Counted from the first letter of the stretch, positions 1 to 13,388 are shown. The stretch: 64,000 bases of DNA from Coenobita brevimanus (GCA_032717465.1 CM064732.1:32587138-32651137), one strand, 5' to 3'. Notes: generated by a model not told the origin, from the sequence alone. Made by a program: numbers and translations.

Positions 1-30
1 TATATCTATATCTATATCTATATCTATCTA

Positions 31-94
<64 letters not shown>
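1..94. repeat. (TATC)n / (TA)n microsatellite
   Basis: The window opens inside a compound microsatellite. TATATC units grade into an uninterrupted TA dinucleotide run that ends where repeat family A begins. Nothing coding is present. Confidence 0.95.
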
Positions 95-95
<1 letters not shown>

Positions 96-606
96 ATTCA
101 TCCATCATCCAATCCTACGTTTCCCCATGAGGAGCATTGCAGGCCAGGAGCTAGGCAGTTGGTCCTGACATTTAAGATGAGAGTGACCAACCTCACTCAT
201 CCCTGAGTGGCATTACGTGAGCAATAAACCCCAACCATCCCTTGGATATAAACCTTCACCGGCTCAATCCGATTGGAGCACAATAATTACCCACTAAACC
301 ACCAGGCGCCAAAATTTGGTTATATAGTCACCACCCAGCGTAGTAAATGGTTTCCTGGTGTACAGGAAATCATTTGGCTTGTTACTCAGTGTAGAGTCAC
401 CCATAGGCAGAAGGAAGAGGAAAGAATGAAGGAATGAAAGACAGAAGAGAGAGTGTAAAGTGACCCGTAAGCAGAAGGACGAGGAAAGAATGAAGGAAAG
501 AAAGATAGAAGAAGATGGAAGGAAAAAAGGATGGAGGAGAGGACAGGGCAGACATCCGAGAGCAGCACTACATTGAGTGAGTGGATGGTGAACGCCCCCA
601 CCTAAC
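95..606 (-). repeat. Repeat family A, copy 1
   Basis: A dispersed, unclassified repeat of about 500 bp. It aligns by eye almost end to end with 7476-7980, sharing landmarks such as CATCCAATCCTAC near the left edge, GGCGCCA.AATTTGGTT in the middle and GAGTGGATGGT near the right edge. A third, shorter piece in the opposite orientation lies at 47790-47983. The right half is purine-rich, with repeated AGGCAGAAGGAAGAGG-type blocks about 70 bp apart. I see no reverse transcriptase, tRNA-like boxes or terminal inverted repeats. Open frames across it are low-complexity and are not believed to be genes. Strand is arbitrary. Confidence 0.75.
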
Positions 607-717
<111 letters not shown>

Positions 718-723
718 AATCAA

Positions 724-2517
724 TCAGTCATATCCTGTGACACCCCACGGGATGCATAGGGCCTCGATGAACTCTCTCCACCAATATTTGTCTCGTGCCA
801 TCTCCTTCAGGTCCCACCAACACTCCTCTCCTGCTTCCTTTTTCATTGTCCTCAAGCAGGTTTCCCTCGGCCTACCTCTACCTCTTCTTCCTCTAGCAGT
901 CCACTCTGGCACATCCTGTATTAAACTACCTTCTTTTCTGTATATGTGCCCCAGCCACATCCAGCGAGACAGTCTCACATATTCATTAACTGGTTCCACT
1001 CTCGTAATATCCCTTACTCTTGCATTTGTAACTCTGTCTTGCCACTTTACCCCAAGAATCCTTCTCAGTATTTTATTCTCAAATCCTAATACTTTCTGAT
1101 CTGTTGCAATTGTACTGTACCATGACTCATGCCCATAAATTAAAATTGGTCTAACCATGGACTTGTAAAGTTTCACTTCAGTATGTACCGAAAGCATATC
1201 ATTATTCCAAACAGATTTCAACATTCCAACAGCTCGCCAAGCCTGTCTAATCCTCTCCTCAGTTTCATTGTTTAATGGTCCATTAGATGATACAATCGTT
1301 CCCAGATATTTAAAGTTTTCTACATTCTTCACCACATTATTCCCAATTACACAATCGATTTGGTTCTCCACGTTCATATTAATAATTTCAGTCTTTCCAC
1401 AATGTATTAATAATCCCACTTTTTCTCCTTCCTCCACCAGACAATGAAGCACCCTCTGCATCTCGTAAATACTTCCACAAATCAGTACAATATCCTCACC
1501 ATAGTCCAAATCCATCAGCTTCTTATTTTCTTTCCAGTTAATTCCTGCACCTGTTCTCCTTACAACCTTTTTCATAACATAATCCTTAACCAAAACAAAC
1601 AACAATGGCGAAAGAACTCCTTGAATCACTCCTGACCTAACTTGAAATGGATCACTCAAAGAACCACCCACCATTACCTTACAAAAAGTACCTTCATGCA
1701 GGCTTCTAATAATATTTACAAATATAAAATTCATAATTTTCAACATAGCTCCACGTGAAACACTATCAAACGCCTTTTCAAAATCCACAAAACACATACT
1801 AAGTGGCACTTTCATCTCATTAGCTTGTTGTATTAGATGCCTTACAATAAAAATCTGATCATTACAACCTCGACCCTTTCTAAATCCCGCTTGTTCTTCT
1901 CTTAAAATTTTATCAATTACTGGCCCTATTCTGTTCAACAATATTTTGGAAAAGACTTTTGCAACTACAGGTGTCAAAGTAATCCTCCTCCAATTGCCAC
2001 ACACACTTAAATATCCCTTTTTTGGTATTTTTATAATCACTCCATTTTTCCACTCTTCTATAATTCCACCATTATTCCAAGCCACATTAAAAAGTTTCAA
2101 AAGCGCATTCATCAACTCGTCATTTTCCACCTTAAGCATTTCAGGGAATATTACATCCTCTCCTGGGGCCTTAAAATTCTTTAACTCCTTTATAGATTTT
2201 GCTACCTCTTTCAAAGTTATATCCCCTGTTTCTATCTGCAAATCTCTCTCGGCTGGCAAAATGTCCTCTTCAGCTGGGATTGGTCTATTTAGAGCAGATT
2301 CAAAATGCTCTTTCCACCTTCCTTCTATATACAAATCTTTAGTCATCAAATTACCATTTCTATCTCGTACAGGTATTTCCATCCTTCTCTTTTCAGTCCC
2401 AGTTAACTCCTTTATGGCCTGATACGCTGCTCTTGTGCTCTGACCGTCATTTTTACTTAATCTGATTTCTGTCTCTGTTGACTTTTCATCATATAGCCTC
2501 CTCTTATCACGTCTCAT
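724..2517 (-). pseudogene. LINE-A: RTE-like reverse transcriptase, 5'-truncated
   Basis: An uninterrupted 597-codon frame encodes the reverse transcriptase and C-terminal part of a non-LTR retrotransposon. Visible motifs are GFRKGRGCNDQIF (about residues 211-223), motif A FVDFEKAFD (about 243-251) and motif B SGVIQGVLSPLLF (about 295-307). The C-terminal block RRGRGRPRETCLRTMKKE is typical of RTE-like LINEs. Motif C should read YADD but reads YGED (about 339-342, bases 1489-1512), so the first catalytic aspartate is replaced by glutamate. The N-terminal endonuclease is absent: an in-frame stop and C/G-rich simple sequence lie just upstream of the ATG at 2517, which suggests 5' truncation rather than a true start. 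The stop at 724-726 is followed within ten bases by (TA)n, fitting the short 3' UTR and microsatellite tail of RTE elements. Clade assignment is by motif recognition only. Confidence 0.85.
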
Positions 2518-3130
2518 CAGTAGTCAGATCCCTCCCCCCCCCCCTCCAGTTAAGGAGCACCAGATCTGATGTGTATTATCCTTCAAACTTCCCCTCACTA
2601 CCATTTCAAACTTTCGTTCTTGATCCCTTCTCCTTGACTTCCCACTCGCCACCCACATGCACACGCTCTGAACAACTTCCCTTTAGCTTCCACACTGCTT
2701 TTCTTCTCATTCTTCTCTTCTTATTTTTTGTTTTCCTCGTCATCCTTCTCACACACTATCCCAACTTTCTTCTCTCTTTATTTTCTGTTATTCTCCCTCT
2801 CTTTCATATTGTCTTTTCTTCTTATCGCTGTCATTCACTCTTTTTTTTCTTATTAATCCTCCTCTTCATCTTCCCTTCCTTGCTGTTGCTGCTCGTCTTC
2901 ATCCTTTCTTTACTTAATCCTCCTCTTCCTCCTCCTCCTTCCCTTCCTTTCCCTGCTGTTGCAGCTGCTGCTGCTGGTCCTCCTCCTCCTCCTCCTGTCT
3001 TTATCATTTTTTTTTTTTTTATATAACTAAGGTATGTCTTCATTCCGTTCCCCTTCCTCTCTTTCCTTCTTTCTTCCTTCTCTTCTTCCTCCTGCCTCCT
3101 CCTCTTCCTCTGCAGCAGGACTCGCATCCC
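2518..3130. other. Pyrimidine-rich low-complexity tract, no gene
   Basis: The plus strand is dominated by C and T, with TCC, TTC and CTGCTG clusters and short homopolymers at about 2530 and 3008. Open frames on either strand are low-complexity (Leu/Phe/Ser or Lys/Arg/Glu) and follow from base composition. Confidence 0.8.
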
Positions 3131-3443
3131 CGGGATCGAGTGTCATAAAGGGCGAGGAGCGATGAGAACTACCAAAACACATCCACCAACTTCTGTTCAT
3201 ATTTTTGTTGTGTTTTCAGCTTTGCAGGATTGAGGGAAATTGTGATACAGGAAGCCTCCCCCCCCCCCTCCAAGAAAAAAAAGAGATGATGACGGATAAT
3301 GGTGAGATAGAAGCAGGTAAGAAAGGGGAAAACAGGGGGAGGAGGGATATTTGACAGGAGAGAAGAAACATGCATATTTAATTTCATAAACAGATAAATG
3401 TGATACATATACCAATATGTTATACTTACCTTTATACACACGT

Positions 3444-3483
<40 letters not shown>

Positions 3484-3566
3484 GTATTATATGACATAAA
3501 TACAGAACGAAAAAGGCAGGAGAGAGAAACAGCAAGACAAAGAAAATCGGTAACCTAGAGCAAAAC

Positions 3567-3644
<78 letters not shown>

Positions 3645-4146
3645 TAAGCCAAAACTAATGCATGAGTTACCTACAGAAATAATGAATGCTGGAGGCTGAG
3701 AAAAGTAATTGATGGAGATTGCTTCTTTCCTCCAGAGTTGAGGTGGTGCGTGTTGGGTATTTATTGTGGGTGGAGTTAGCTTGACCTTTCACTGCTTGAA
3801 TGTGTTAATTTCCTGTCAGCCATTAAACTTTAACATGCATAACCTTTGTTACTGAAAGTTCATCCCTTCAAACTTCGCTAGCATGTGAAAAGGATCCTTC
3901 TTATACAACCGTCCCTGAGAGGAGGAGAAGGGCCGGTCGTACCGCGAAATTCATAAAATGACCAAATGCAGACGAACTTTCCATAATCTCACCGGTGTCC
4001 TTAATTACACCCTTGTTGTGGTTAATAAGGTATTATAATTTTTTCTGTGTCGTTATTACGTATAAGGTGAACTATGGATGTGAAAGAAATTATTGTGAGA
4101 TGCGGTCCTTATGTAACAGCATCTCTTGCTTTGTGCCAAATTACTA
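3131..4146. other. Non-coding spacer with (GA)n and (CA)n
   Basis: Unassigned DNA containing a (GA)n run at about 3449-3481 and a (CA)n run at about 3572-3643. The last 400 bases are unique-looking and AT-rich and lead into the 3' tail of LINE-B1. No conserved protein signal was seen. Confidence 0.7.
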
Positions 4147-6165
4147 TTTATTTATCTAATACAAGACCCCTTAATCCCGTAAGGGGTGGCCACAGACAAA
4201 TCACTTCCATGTCGCCCTGTCTCCCACCATTTCGCTGCCTTCCCTCCAGCTCACACACCCCTCTCTCATAGACCCCTCCAATCCATCCCTCCTTCTCATC
4301 CTTGGCCTTCACCTCCCTCTATCCACCTTTCCCCCCTTCCACTTTCCTCACATCCACATTCCTTGTTAGTCTCTCGCGCTCCTTCCTCTCCACATGGCCA
4401 AACCACCTCAGTGTATTTCCTCTAACGCTTTCTAGCACATCCACATCCACACCACAACGCTCCGTCACTTCCTCATTTGTCAGTTTGTCTCCTCATATAC
4501 TGAACTTTTACAAGCTCCTCTCAGGTAACTCATTTTACATTTCCTCAGCATCCAACCTCACTGTGCATTCAGTGAGATTTCATTCGAAAACCAGAACTTT
4601 ACTCTTCCCTCCATTCACCTTTAGATTCCATTTCTTATGCACTCTCACAAACTCATATACCAGGCCTTGCAGTTCTCCTTCATTTTCGCTTAACAATACA
4701 GTATTATCTACAAACAACAGAACAGGAAGTTTCCAAACGCAGCCCTCTCTCATCAAGGCCGCTCCAACATTCACTGCCCTACCTTGTATCTCTCATATAA
4801 CCCTATCCATATTCAGATTGAACAACCATGGAGACATGACACATCCTTGTTTCAATCTAACATTCATATAGAAAAAATCACTTGGTTTACCATCCACACA
4901 CACTGCAACCTTTGCACCCTCATACATACTCTTCATGGCATTCAACAGCTTCCCATTTACTCCAAATATTCTTATCATTTTCCACATTCCTTGTCAATCT
5001 ACTCTGTCATATTCTCTCTTCAGATCTGTGAAGGCTGCAAACAACTCCCTTCTCTTCTCTGGAAACTTTTCCACTACAGACCTAAGAATAATATCTGATA
5101 TACACAATCTCTTCCCTTCTTAAAACCTCCTTGTTCTTCTCCAGCTAATTCCTGTTACTTCCCTAGCTCTGTCAATGAGTATCCTACCATACATTTTTTC
5201 TGTTTCACTAAGAAGACAACTGCCCTTATGATTACCACACACTTCTTTTTCCCCTTTTCCTTTGTACAGGAGAATAATTATACCTGACTTCCAATCCTCC
5301 GAGACTCTACCATCCACCCAGGCCAATCTGCACGTCTTCCATATCCATTCTAATACTGCTACTACTACCTCTCCCCATTCTTCAGCATTTCACCACACAC
5401 TCCATCAATTCCTGGGGCTTTACCCTTTTTTACTTTCTTTGTTGCTTCCACTAATTCCATCCTACTGATCTCTTTCTCCCTTCTCACCACCCAGTCACTT
5501 CCGAGCCACTTATACTCGCATAACTTTCATTCTCTGTGTTTAAATTTCCTTAAAGTGTTCTCTTCATCTATTCATTTTTTTTCCCCATCTGAACTATCAG
5601 TCTGCCAATTTTATCTTTCACTCCCCTACGAACTTCTTTATCATCCTGTTTAACTCTCTTTACCTCGTTCCAGAACATTTCCTTACATTCCCTGCACATT
5701 ACACTCAAACTCCTTTCAAATTCCTCATCCACTCTCTTCTTAGTAATCTTTTCTCCCCTCTCTTCCTCTCCACATTTAACTCTCTTTTCTATCTCCCAGC
5801 GTCCTCCATGTCTCTGATTCCCATCCACTCTTTATATGCTTTCTTCTTTTGTGCCACAATTTTTCTTAACTCTTTTTTCCACGATGCTGTTCCTTGCACC
5901 CCTTTCATCTTCTCTTCACCCCACATGCCACCTTACATGCTGTACAGATTTCTTCTCTGAATATCTTGCATACATCATCCACCTCCCCTATCTGCTTCGA
6001 ATCGTATTTACCTAATCGCTCTTCCATTTATCTCTTATATTCTGCCTTCTTTCCATTCTTTTGCATGCTTTCTACCCACCTTGTATGGACTACTTCTTCC
6101 TGCCTTTCTCTCCTATTCATCCATCACATTTGTACCATTACTTTCACCACAACCAGGGAGGTTTG
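4147..6165 (-). mobile_element. LINE-B1: degraded RTE-like LINE copy
   Basis: Read on the minus strand, this is a decayed copy of the LINE-B family. Order from its 5' side: an endonuclease C-terminal remnant ending near 6165 (LVVVKVMVQ corresponds to LVVARIKVQ of B3), the linker (5568-5828), RT N-terminal part (5120-5326), motif B GCVMSPWLFNLNMD (4793-4987) and motif C VDNTVLLSENEGELQGL (4580-4774). FADD has become FVDN, so the catalytic site is lost. Multiple frameshifts and stops separate the pieces. The 3' end at about 4147-4200 carries a worn version of the family tail (GTGGCCACCCC, then ATTAGATAAATAAATAG). The endonuclease N-terminus is missing, and the 5' side abuts LINE-D. Family membership rests on alignment by eye with B2-B4. 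Confidence 0.85.
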
Positions 6166-7060
6166 GGGGGGCTAACTATTGAGGCTTTGATGAGATTGTG
6201 GTCAGAGGATCTAAATGGAGACAATACCTCTATCCTGAATTGATCTCGGTTATTTGTCAGGAATAGATCCAAGAGATGGGCATTATGGTCAGGATTATGT
6301 GGTATTCTGGTTGGTTGCTTTACCAGCTGCGTGAGATTAAAAGATTCTGCAAACAGGTCGCACGCTAGACCAGCATTATCAGTCCTTGCAAAATGCAATA
6401 ACCATTCAACATTATGTATGTTAAAATCACCCAAATGGTAATTTCGATGCTGAGGGCAAGGTTAAGGTTACTCAACTGTTTGGATATGGAATCAAATACA
6501 CTGGGTTTCGAATAATCATTGGGGGAGCGATAGACTACACAGATATATTTGGTAATATTTTGACAATTTAGTTTATACAATGAGTAATGAAAACTGGATG
6601 AAATGAAGTTTAAAATGGTGTCAACTGCATATTGAGATTTAATATAACAACAGGTGCCGCCCTTGTTACGGAAGTTTGTGAGGAGATGGTAACCGGGAAA
6701 ACAAAATGGGGATATATCAGTAGAGGGTGAGATTTGTGGTTCTGTGAGGAATAGGACCAGAGGGGATATGGACTGCAGGAAAAAATGAACTGAATTTACA
6801 TTGGTACTACGACCACGGATGTTTGTGAAGAAAATGCAGCACTTTCACTTCTCCGCTGACGACCGTGATTGGAAATTGCACTAGTTGCTGCCGGCACAGT
6901 CGCTTGATGGCGACCGGGAGGACCCCGCGCCGTCAGCCCTGCCCTGCCGGTGGTGGCAATCCGAGGTACCACCTCGTTAGAAAGTAATATTGCAGTGGCC
7001 ATTGCTAAAGAGAGTGGGAATAGAAGGTGTGATGTCTTACGTGCATGTAGTGTAGTGCAG
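6166..7060 (-). pseudogene. LINE-D: endonuclease domain of a CR1/Jockey-like LINE
   Basis: The minus strand encodes most of an apurinic-type endonuclease of a different LINE. Recognisable blocks are TNIRGRSTN at the domain start (near 6820), YICVVYRSPNDYS (6365-6580), GDFNIHNVEW (near 6420), LLDLFLTNNRD and SPFRSSDHNLI (near 6190). These blocks fall in different frames, with shifts near 6435 and 6830. An Arg/Ala-rich leader (6796-7002) lies at its N-terminal side. The reverse transcriptase part is absent because the sequence switches to LINE-B1 near 6165. I cannot decide between CR1-like and Jockey-like from the endonuclease alone. Confidence 0.75.
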
Positions 7061-7326
7061 ACAGTTGAAGGTATAGGTAATTAAAGAGAGTATGCTGGCC
7101 TACTCTCTGTGTAAATGGAAACACTGAAAATGTTCAGCAAAGGGAGATGGTCAGGATCAAGTCCTGAGGGCTAGTGGAATGGGAGCTCCAGCTCTCCCTA
7201 TCGCCAGCTTGCCATCCACCTCGGGAGTAAATAAAAGCTTTTAATCATACCCAAAGCACATCCAGAGTAAAAAATTCAGCCATGTTACAGCCTAGAACAG
7301 AGGTTTTAAATCTATTTTGTAATAAG

Positions 7327-7370
<44 letters not shown>

Positions 7371-7395
7371 CAAGTGATCCTGACCGACCCGGTGA

Positions 7396-7438
<43 letters not shown>

Positions 7439-7475
7439 TCTCTGTCTCTCTCTCGCTATAGGCTATGTATACATA
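7061..7475. other. Spacer with two (CA)n arrays
   Basis: May include 5' sequence of LINE-D. It holds (CA)n at about 7328-7370 and 7399-7436, separated by 28 bp of non-repetitive DNA. No gene seen. Confidence 0.7.
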
Positions 7476-7980
7476 TATCCATCCATCATCCAATCCTACT
7501 TTGCCCAATGAGGTGCGTAGGAGCCCGGGGCTAGGCAAGTTGGTCCTACATTCAAGATGGGAGTGACCAGCCTCACTCATACCTGAGTGGCTTTATGTGA
7601 GCAATAAATCCCAACCACCCTTTGGATATAAACATAACACACTCAATCCGCTTGGAGAACCTTAATTACTCACTAAATCACCAGGCGCCATAATTTGGTT
7701 TATGGTTACCACCCAGCGCAGTAAATGGTTCCTTGTGTACAGAAAACAATTTGGCTTGTCACTCAGTGTAGAGTCACCCATAGGCAGAACGAAGAGGGAA
7801 GAATGAAGGAAAGAAAGACACGAGAGGGAGTGTAAAGTCACCCGTAGGCAGAAGGAAGAGGAATGAATGAATGAAAGAAAAACAGACGAGGAAGGAGGGA
7901 AGAGAGGAAAGGGCAGGCACGAGAGAGCAGCATTACATCTAGTGAGTGGATGGTAAGCGTCCCCATTATATAGGGCGGAT
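7476..7980 (-). repeat. Repeat family A, copy 2
   Basis: Aligns by eye along nearly its whole length with 95-606, with small indels and perhaps 15% substitutions. Shared landmarks include CATCCAATCCTAC, AGAGTGACCA..CTCACTCAT, CAGGCGCCA, GTAGAGTCACCCATAGGCAGAA and GTGAGTGGATGGT. Like copy 1, its right edge runs into microsatellite, here (TA)n. Class unknown. Confidence 0.75.
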
Positions 7981-7981
7981 A

Positions 7982-8165
<184 letters not shown>

Positions 8166-8413
8166 CACTGCACGGTCGTTACTTTCTTTCCTCTTGGACA
8201 ATGAAATTTTTCACACAGGTTGACCTCAACGTATACCAGCTGTTAGGCAGGGTAAAATTATTGAAGACCCCTGTCTACACCCGGACATTGAAAGGTGGGG
8301 ATGTTCAAGGGACAAACCACTGACGACGATTATCAATGGGCTGTAATAACCCTTCCGGATGGATAACTGAATTTCTACTGCCGAAACCAGTTGCACCCAA
8401 CACCAACCGAACA

Positions 8414-8459
<46 letters not shown>

Positions 8460-8514
8460 AAATCGCCTCTCCACTTCATAGTTTGAAACTTAAATGCTCT
8501 TCTACACTCCTAGA
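8166..8514. other. Non-coding spacer with (CA)n
   Basis: Unique-looking sequence with a (CA)n array at about 8416-8457. No conserved protein or RNA signal recognised. Confidence 0.65.
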
Positions 8515-10060
8515 CTAACCAGTTCACCTCTATAAGGAATTTCCCGTTGAGCTAGCTAAAGCTCTTACGTCTATTATTAGTGCTTCTGCCGAACAATCTA
8601 AGTGCCCAAACATGTGGAAATCATCTGATATTAAACCAGTTTCTAAATACCCCAACCCAAGCTCCCTCAATGACCTACAGCTCATTCTCACCACACTTAT
8701 CCCTAGACTGATCTGTAAAAGCTTTGCTGCAGACTGAATCTACTCAGACATATCAAGTAAAAGTGACGTACGCCAGCCTGACAATGTCAGATCGTCTAAC
8801 ACTCACTACCTCAACAGTTTTCTTTATTCCACACACAAAAATTTAGATACGCACCTAACATCAGTTGCAGCAATCTCCAATGACTTTACAAAAGCCCTTG
8901 ACCTAATAGATCAGAAAAATATCATCTCCAAAGTTGTACATCTACGTCTTAGAGAATGGCTCATCTCCTGGTTGGTAGGTTTCCTGAATAATCTTCAACA
9001 AGCAGTACGATTCAGGGATAACATCTTCAGCTTTCAAAACTTCTTTTGTGGTGCCCTCAGGGCACACGAATGGGCCCATTGTGCTTCCTCATCCCTGTCA
9101 ATGACGCCCTACAAGACACACAATAGCGTTGGAAGTACCTCGATTACTCCACTATAGCTACATACATTATTATTACTGCATCAAACTACACTCTTTTTCA
9201 AAACAACCTCGACACTCTTCAGGCATGGACACGTGACAACCACGTACCATTAACATCAGTAAAACAGTATTCAAGCATTTTGACCTAGCCATGGCACCTA
9301 CCCCACCCCCAACACTCAGACTCAGAGACCACACCCTAGACTTAGTGCACATAACCAAACAGCTAGGAAACCACACTGACGACAAACTTCGCTGGGACAC
9401 TCACTCAAATTCAACCATCGCTGTTGTTTCCTACAGACTACACATACTGCACACGTTGAAGAAATTATGAGACTCCATTCAGAAACCTTGCATATCTGTA
9501 CGCTGCATTCATTCTTCCCAAGCTGAGCTATGCCTCGCCAGCCTGGTCCTCATTCCTCAACATTACATTATGAAACAAACTCGAAAAAGTTCAAAAAAGG
9601 GCAGTGAGAATCATCCCTGGCTCGAACTTCACTGACTACAATGAAGCTCTCACCCAGCTGAACCTTGTATCCATCGCAGATCTTCATGCTCACCAGCTCC
9701 AACAGTTCGGAAAAAAATAGTCAGACCCACGACAGAAACACCTGCTTCCCTGTGAGGCTCCCCTTCCTCACCGAGCTGCTAGTCACCACAATCTACTGGT
9801 ATCCATGTGAGACAGAACGGACCATTACAAGCATAGCACAACCTCAACAGCAGCTAATTTCTTTAATATCAAGTGTTAGATCTACGAAATTATTTACTAG
9901 CATATCCAGTCCAAGCTATTTCACTTTCAATTATTCTATTTTCTACAAATACTTACTTTTGCTTCTCTAGGTATTAACTTTTGCTATTAAGTTGTATACA
10001 TTGCATAGCTATGTGTATTTTCAGCCTCTAGCTGTTTGTATTTATCAATAAACCGTTTAT
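8515..10060 (+). pseudogene. LINE-E: decayed CR1/Jockey-type reverse transcriptase
   Basis: A heavily mutated reverse transcriptase on the plus strand. In order it shows a weak DLRPISLT-like block (NDLQLILTTLIPRL, near 8665), a motif A-like stretch SNDFTKALDLID (near 8880) followed by ISKVVHLRLREWLISWLVGFL. Further on are an LRDHTLDLVHITKQLGNHTDD block (near 9320) and the C-terminal LNKLEKVQKRAVRI-like segment (near 9575), typical of LINE thumb and connection regions. Frameshifts and stops are frequent, and motif C is not recognisable. The 3' flank contains AATAAA at about 10048, immediately followed by (CA)n, which may be the element's original 3' end. The copy is old. Confidence 0.7.
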
Positions 10061-10063
<3 letters not shown>

Positions 10064-10153
<90 letters not shown>

Positions 10154-10166
10154 ACACACACACACA
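10064..10166. repeat. (CA)n microsatellite
   Basis: About 100 bp of nearly pure CA repeat directly after the AATAAA-containing end of LINE-E, with a few interruptions (CATACACA, CAGACACG) at the right edge. Confidence 0.95.
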
Positions 10167-11844
10167 GACACGTGTATATACAAAAAAAAAAAAATTGAAA
10201 CGGTGGTCATGTAATATGAGGTGCTGGACAAGAAAAGGTTTTTAGTTACCTATAAACATAAATATGTAAATATAAGTGTGTGCTGCTGCGCATGGCATAT
10301 GCATCCAAATAGATAATGAGATTTTTATTTTTAATTAGAAATACTGAAACTTCCCTCTGCCAAAAGTACTTGTCAACAAAGCTAGGATCCCACCTCTGCC
10401 CATCCTTCCATGACGACCGTTACACGCATACTGACATTGACAATTTAAGGTAAGCTATGATTCGTTATCACAGTGTTGTTAGTTTTATGACTTATGTTTA
10501 CTACTTCATAAATGTCAGCAGTTTTTTCTATGCTCCTGTTACAATAACGAAGTACAAAGCAAAGGTCGCTGCGCTTTTCAACTTACCATTACTGTTGGAT
10601 CAAAGGCACAGCAGGGATGGGGCTTCAACCTAATCGAATGGCAGCATCGTCACATACGAGTATTTACAATTTAATTTTACATGTAAGCTGAGTTGAGTCT
10701 TATCCTTCCTGCATATTTTGGTTCGATCATCAAACCGGCATATTATGCCCAATAATATTTACCACAACTTGAGAGCATAATTACAAATATGAGCATGAAT
10801 GTACGAGACAAAAGTACAAGGAGAGAAGCTGTATTCTTATATTATCTTATAAATTTTTTCACTGCTGCTATCTTTTCTCAGCCTGTTTCATTCCACGGTT
10901 CTGTCAAACTGTTCCCATAATGATGTGTGTTTGTCGATAAATTTCAAGTACCTGTCATTTTCGTCTAAATCTTTCTGCCCATCAGCCTATATCTTTAAGT
11001 CACTATCTTCCTCATTTAAGAGCATCAGCTAGTTCACTACCAAATCCATCTCATTCTGCTGTCACTCACACTCCCTTAGTCAGCTAGCAACCGTATTCGC
11101 CTAACTATTGCCCTTCATCGACCCACAAAAACTTTAACGAATTTACCCAATCATTTAACGGAATCAACTTAACTGTCTACTTTGGTCGACACATTCTAAA
11201 GTTCGTTTCAGTACATTTGTCAGTCAAGTCATACCTTCCGTCACCTCCTTACCATCTTCTCTTAACTCATTTCTTTTTTTTAGTCTTCGTCTCATACCTG
11301 TAACTCCTTCAGGCTCATGACGTATTTTCAATTGTGTTCTTACTTTTTCAGACTGTATTTTTCAGACTAGAGAGAGTTCTAGTATTGAAGGGGTGAATAT
11401 AGGCTATACTTAACTCTTCCAACACGAAAAGTTATTAATAAGCTAAATAACATCGAAGGGTGGTGGCAAGAGTGATAGAAAAATAAGTCCTCAGAGTGAG
11501 AGGATTAAAAAGTGTTACCTTTATGTAGTGTTGAATCTATTAACTCATTACTCCGTTGAAATCCTGAGCATTGCCGTACACAGTCTCTTCTCACTGCCCA
11601 GCCAAACCGTTTCCCAGGTCAAGTAACTAATTTGTTTGCTGACTACTTCCATTCATGAATTCACAAAAGCTTTAAAGAAATTTCTACCTCATTTTATTGC
11701 ACAGGGTATCTCCCAACTCCGTTTAACTCATTTCGCAAAGCGTCTTATTCCAGTGGTAATTCAACCCCTTCCCCTGGTCAAGTCATACTTGCATGAAGCC
11801 CAAAGTTTGATAACAAGACAAGTTTTGCTGAGGTCAGGTTAAAG

Positions 11845-11848
<4 letters not shown>
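10167..11848. other. Unassigned AT-rich DNA
   Basis: No repeat family, RNA gene or protein domain recognised. Open frames are short and look random. There is a short A-run at about 10182. Confidence 0.6.
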
Positions 11849-11914
<66 letters not shown>

Positions 11915-13058
11915 GGGTAATGTAAGGTCGGAGGTAGAGGAAACAAGTAGGAGGACGGAGGGCAAGGAGAGGGAGGATGAGGAGGGGGTAGAACCTGGAG
12001 GAGGGAAGGAGAAGAAAGGACTAGGAAAAGGGAGCAGGGAGACCGGTGAAAGGTAAGCAGGAAGGATGAGACAAAGAAGAGGAAGGTGAAGTAGGCAGGA
12101 GAGGAAATGGAAGGCAGGAGAGGAAGGGAATAAGAGGTGATCGAGGTAAGACAGGAGGGATGAGAGTGAGGATTAACGAATGAGCCAACAGAACTGAGAA
12201 AGAAAGTTAGGACAGAATGATAATAGGAGAAAATAGAAAGGAAGAGGGGACGATAATAGTGGTGAAACAGGCAAACAGAGGGAAGAAAAGACTAGAGAAC
12301 ATCAGTGAAATTCTTAAAATGGCTGAGATGGCAAGGAGGATGAGAAGGGAGAGTGGAAGAAATGTTGAAAAAATAGTTAAAGAAAGAGATAATAGAAGTG
12401 TGGTACTGAGACTGCAAAGAAAGGAGGGCAGACACACAAACCCAGTGAAGGGAAGGAACGAGAGGAGAGGTGGAGAAAAAATGGCTATGTAGATGCAAGA
12501 AGTGAGGTAAGGGTAGTTACAGCGATCGACGGACAGAGACTCATAGGGAAGAGGAAAAAGGAGACAAGGAGAATAGTATGGTTATTTTGCGTCAAGTTCA
12601 GATATATGATGAAGAGGTAATGGAAGGGTGAGAGGGAGGAGGTGCGAGGAGGGGGGGGGGGAGAGGAAAGGAGAAAGAGGGGAAGGAAGGGGGAAGAGAG
12701 GAGAGGAGGAATAGGGAAGGAGTGAGGAGGGGAAGGAGGGATAACAGTCGCAATAGAAGGGGGTTGAGATGATGTTAACAGAGATGAGACGGGGAAAGTA
12801 ATGAGGAAGGAGGAGAGAAGATGAGAAAAGTCGAGAAAGGAATGGAAGTGAAGAGGAGAAGAGAAGAGAAGAGAAGGGCGGGGAAGGGAGGGGAAAAGAA
12901 GATATTAAAAGGAAACTTAGAAAAGAGAATAAAAAGGGAAAGAAAGGAGAAGAGGAACTTGGAGTATTCAGAATAAAATAGGAAAAATCGTAGTGGATAT
13001 GTTAAATAAAAGAGGATATCGGACACACACACACACACACAGGGAGTCAATCGAGGCA
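11849..13058. repeat. Purine-rich tract with (GA)n
   Basis: Opens with about 64 bp of (GA)n and continues for 1.1 kb as degenerate AGG/GAA/GGGAAG sequence, with a G run at about 12650-12661. It ends in a short (CA)n near 13023. Frames here encode Lys/Arg/Glu-rich or Ser/Phe/Leu-rich low-complexity peptides and are not genes. Confidence 0.85.
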
Positions 13059-13388
13059 GACGTGCGACATCGGTGCTCCGTACCGAACCAACACGGCCAG
13101 TGGCATTATCTAAATTAGTATCTTTATATGAGTCAAGCTCTGTACCAGGTTAGACTAAATGATTTTTCATTATTAAAAGAAAGAAAAAAAAAGTTTAAAC
13201 AAGACTTGTTCAAACAGAAAAGAGAACAAAGACGAAAGAATGCGCATCAGGTCAGCTGAGGTTTGTTTAGACTACAGCAGCATGGGGAATGTAAGTACAT
13301 ACTCTGTACTTTTAGTATTGCAAAATGGATAACATACTTTTAGTAAAGCAAATTTGGAAAAGGAAAGGCGATAAAGGTAGAAAGCAAA

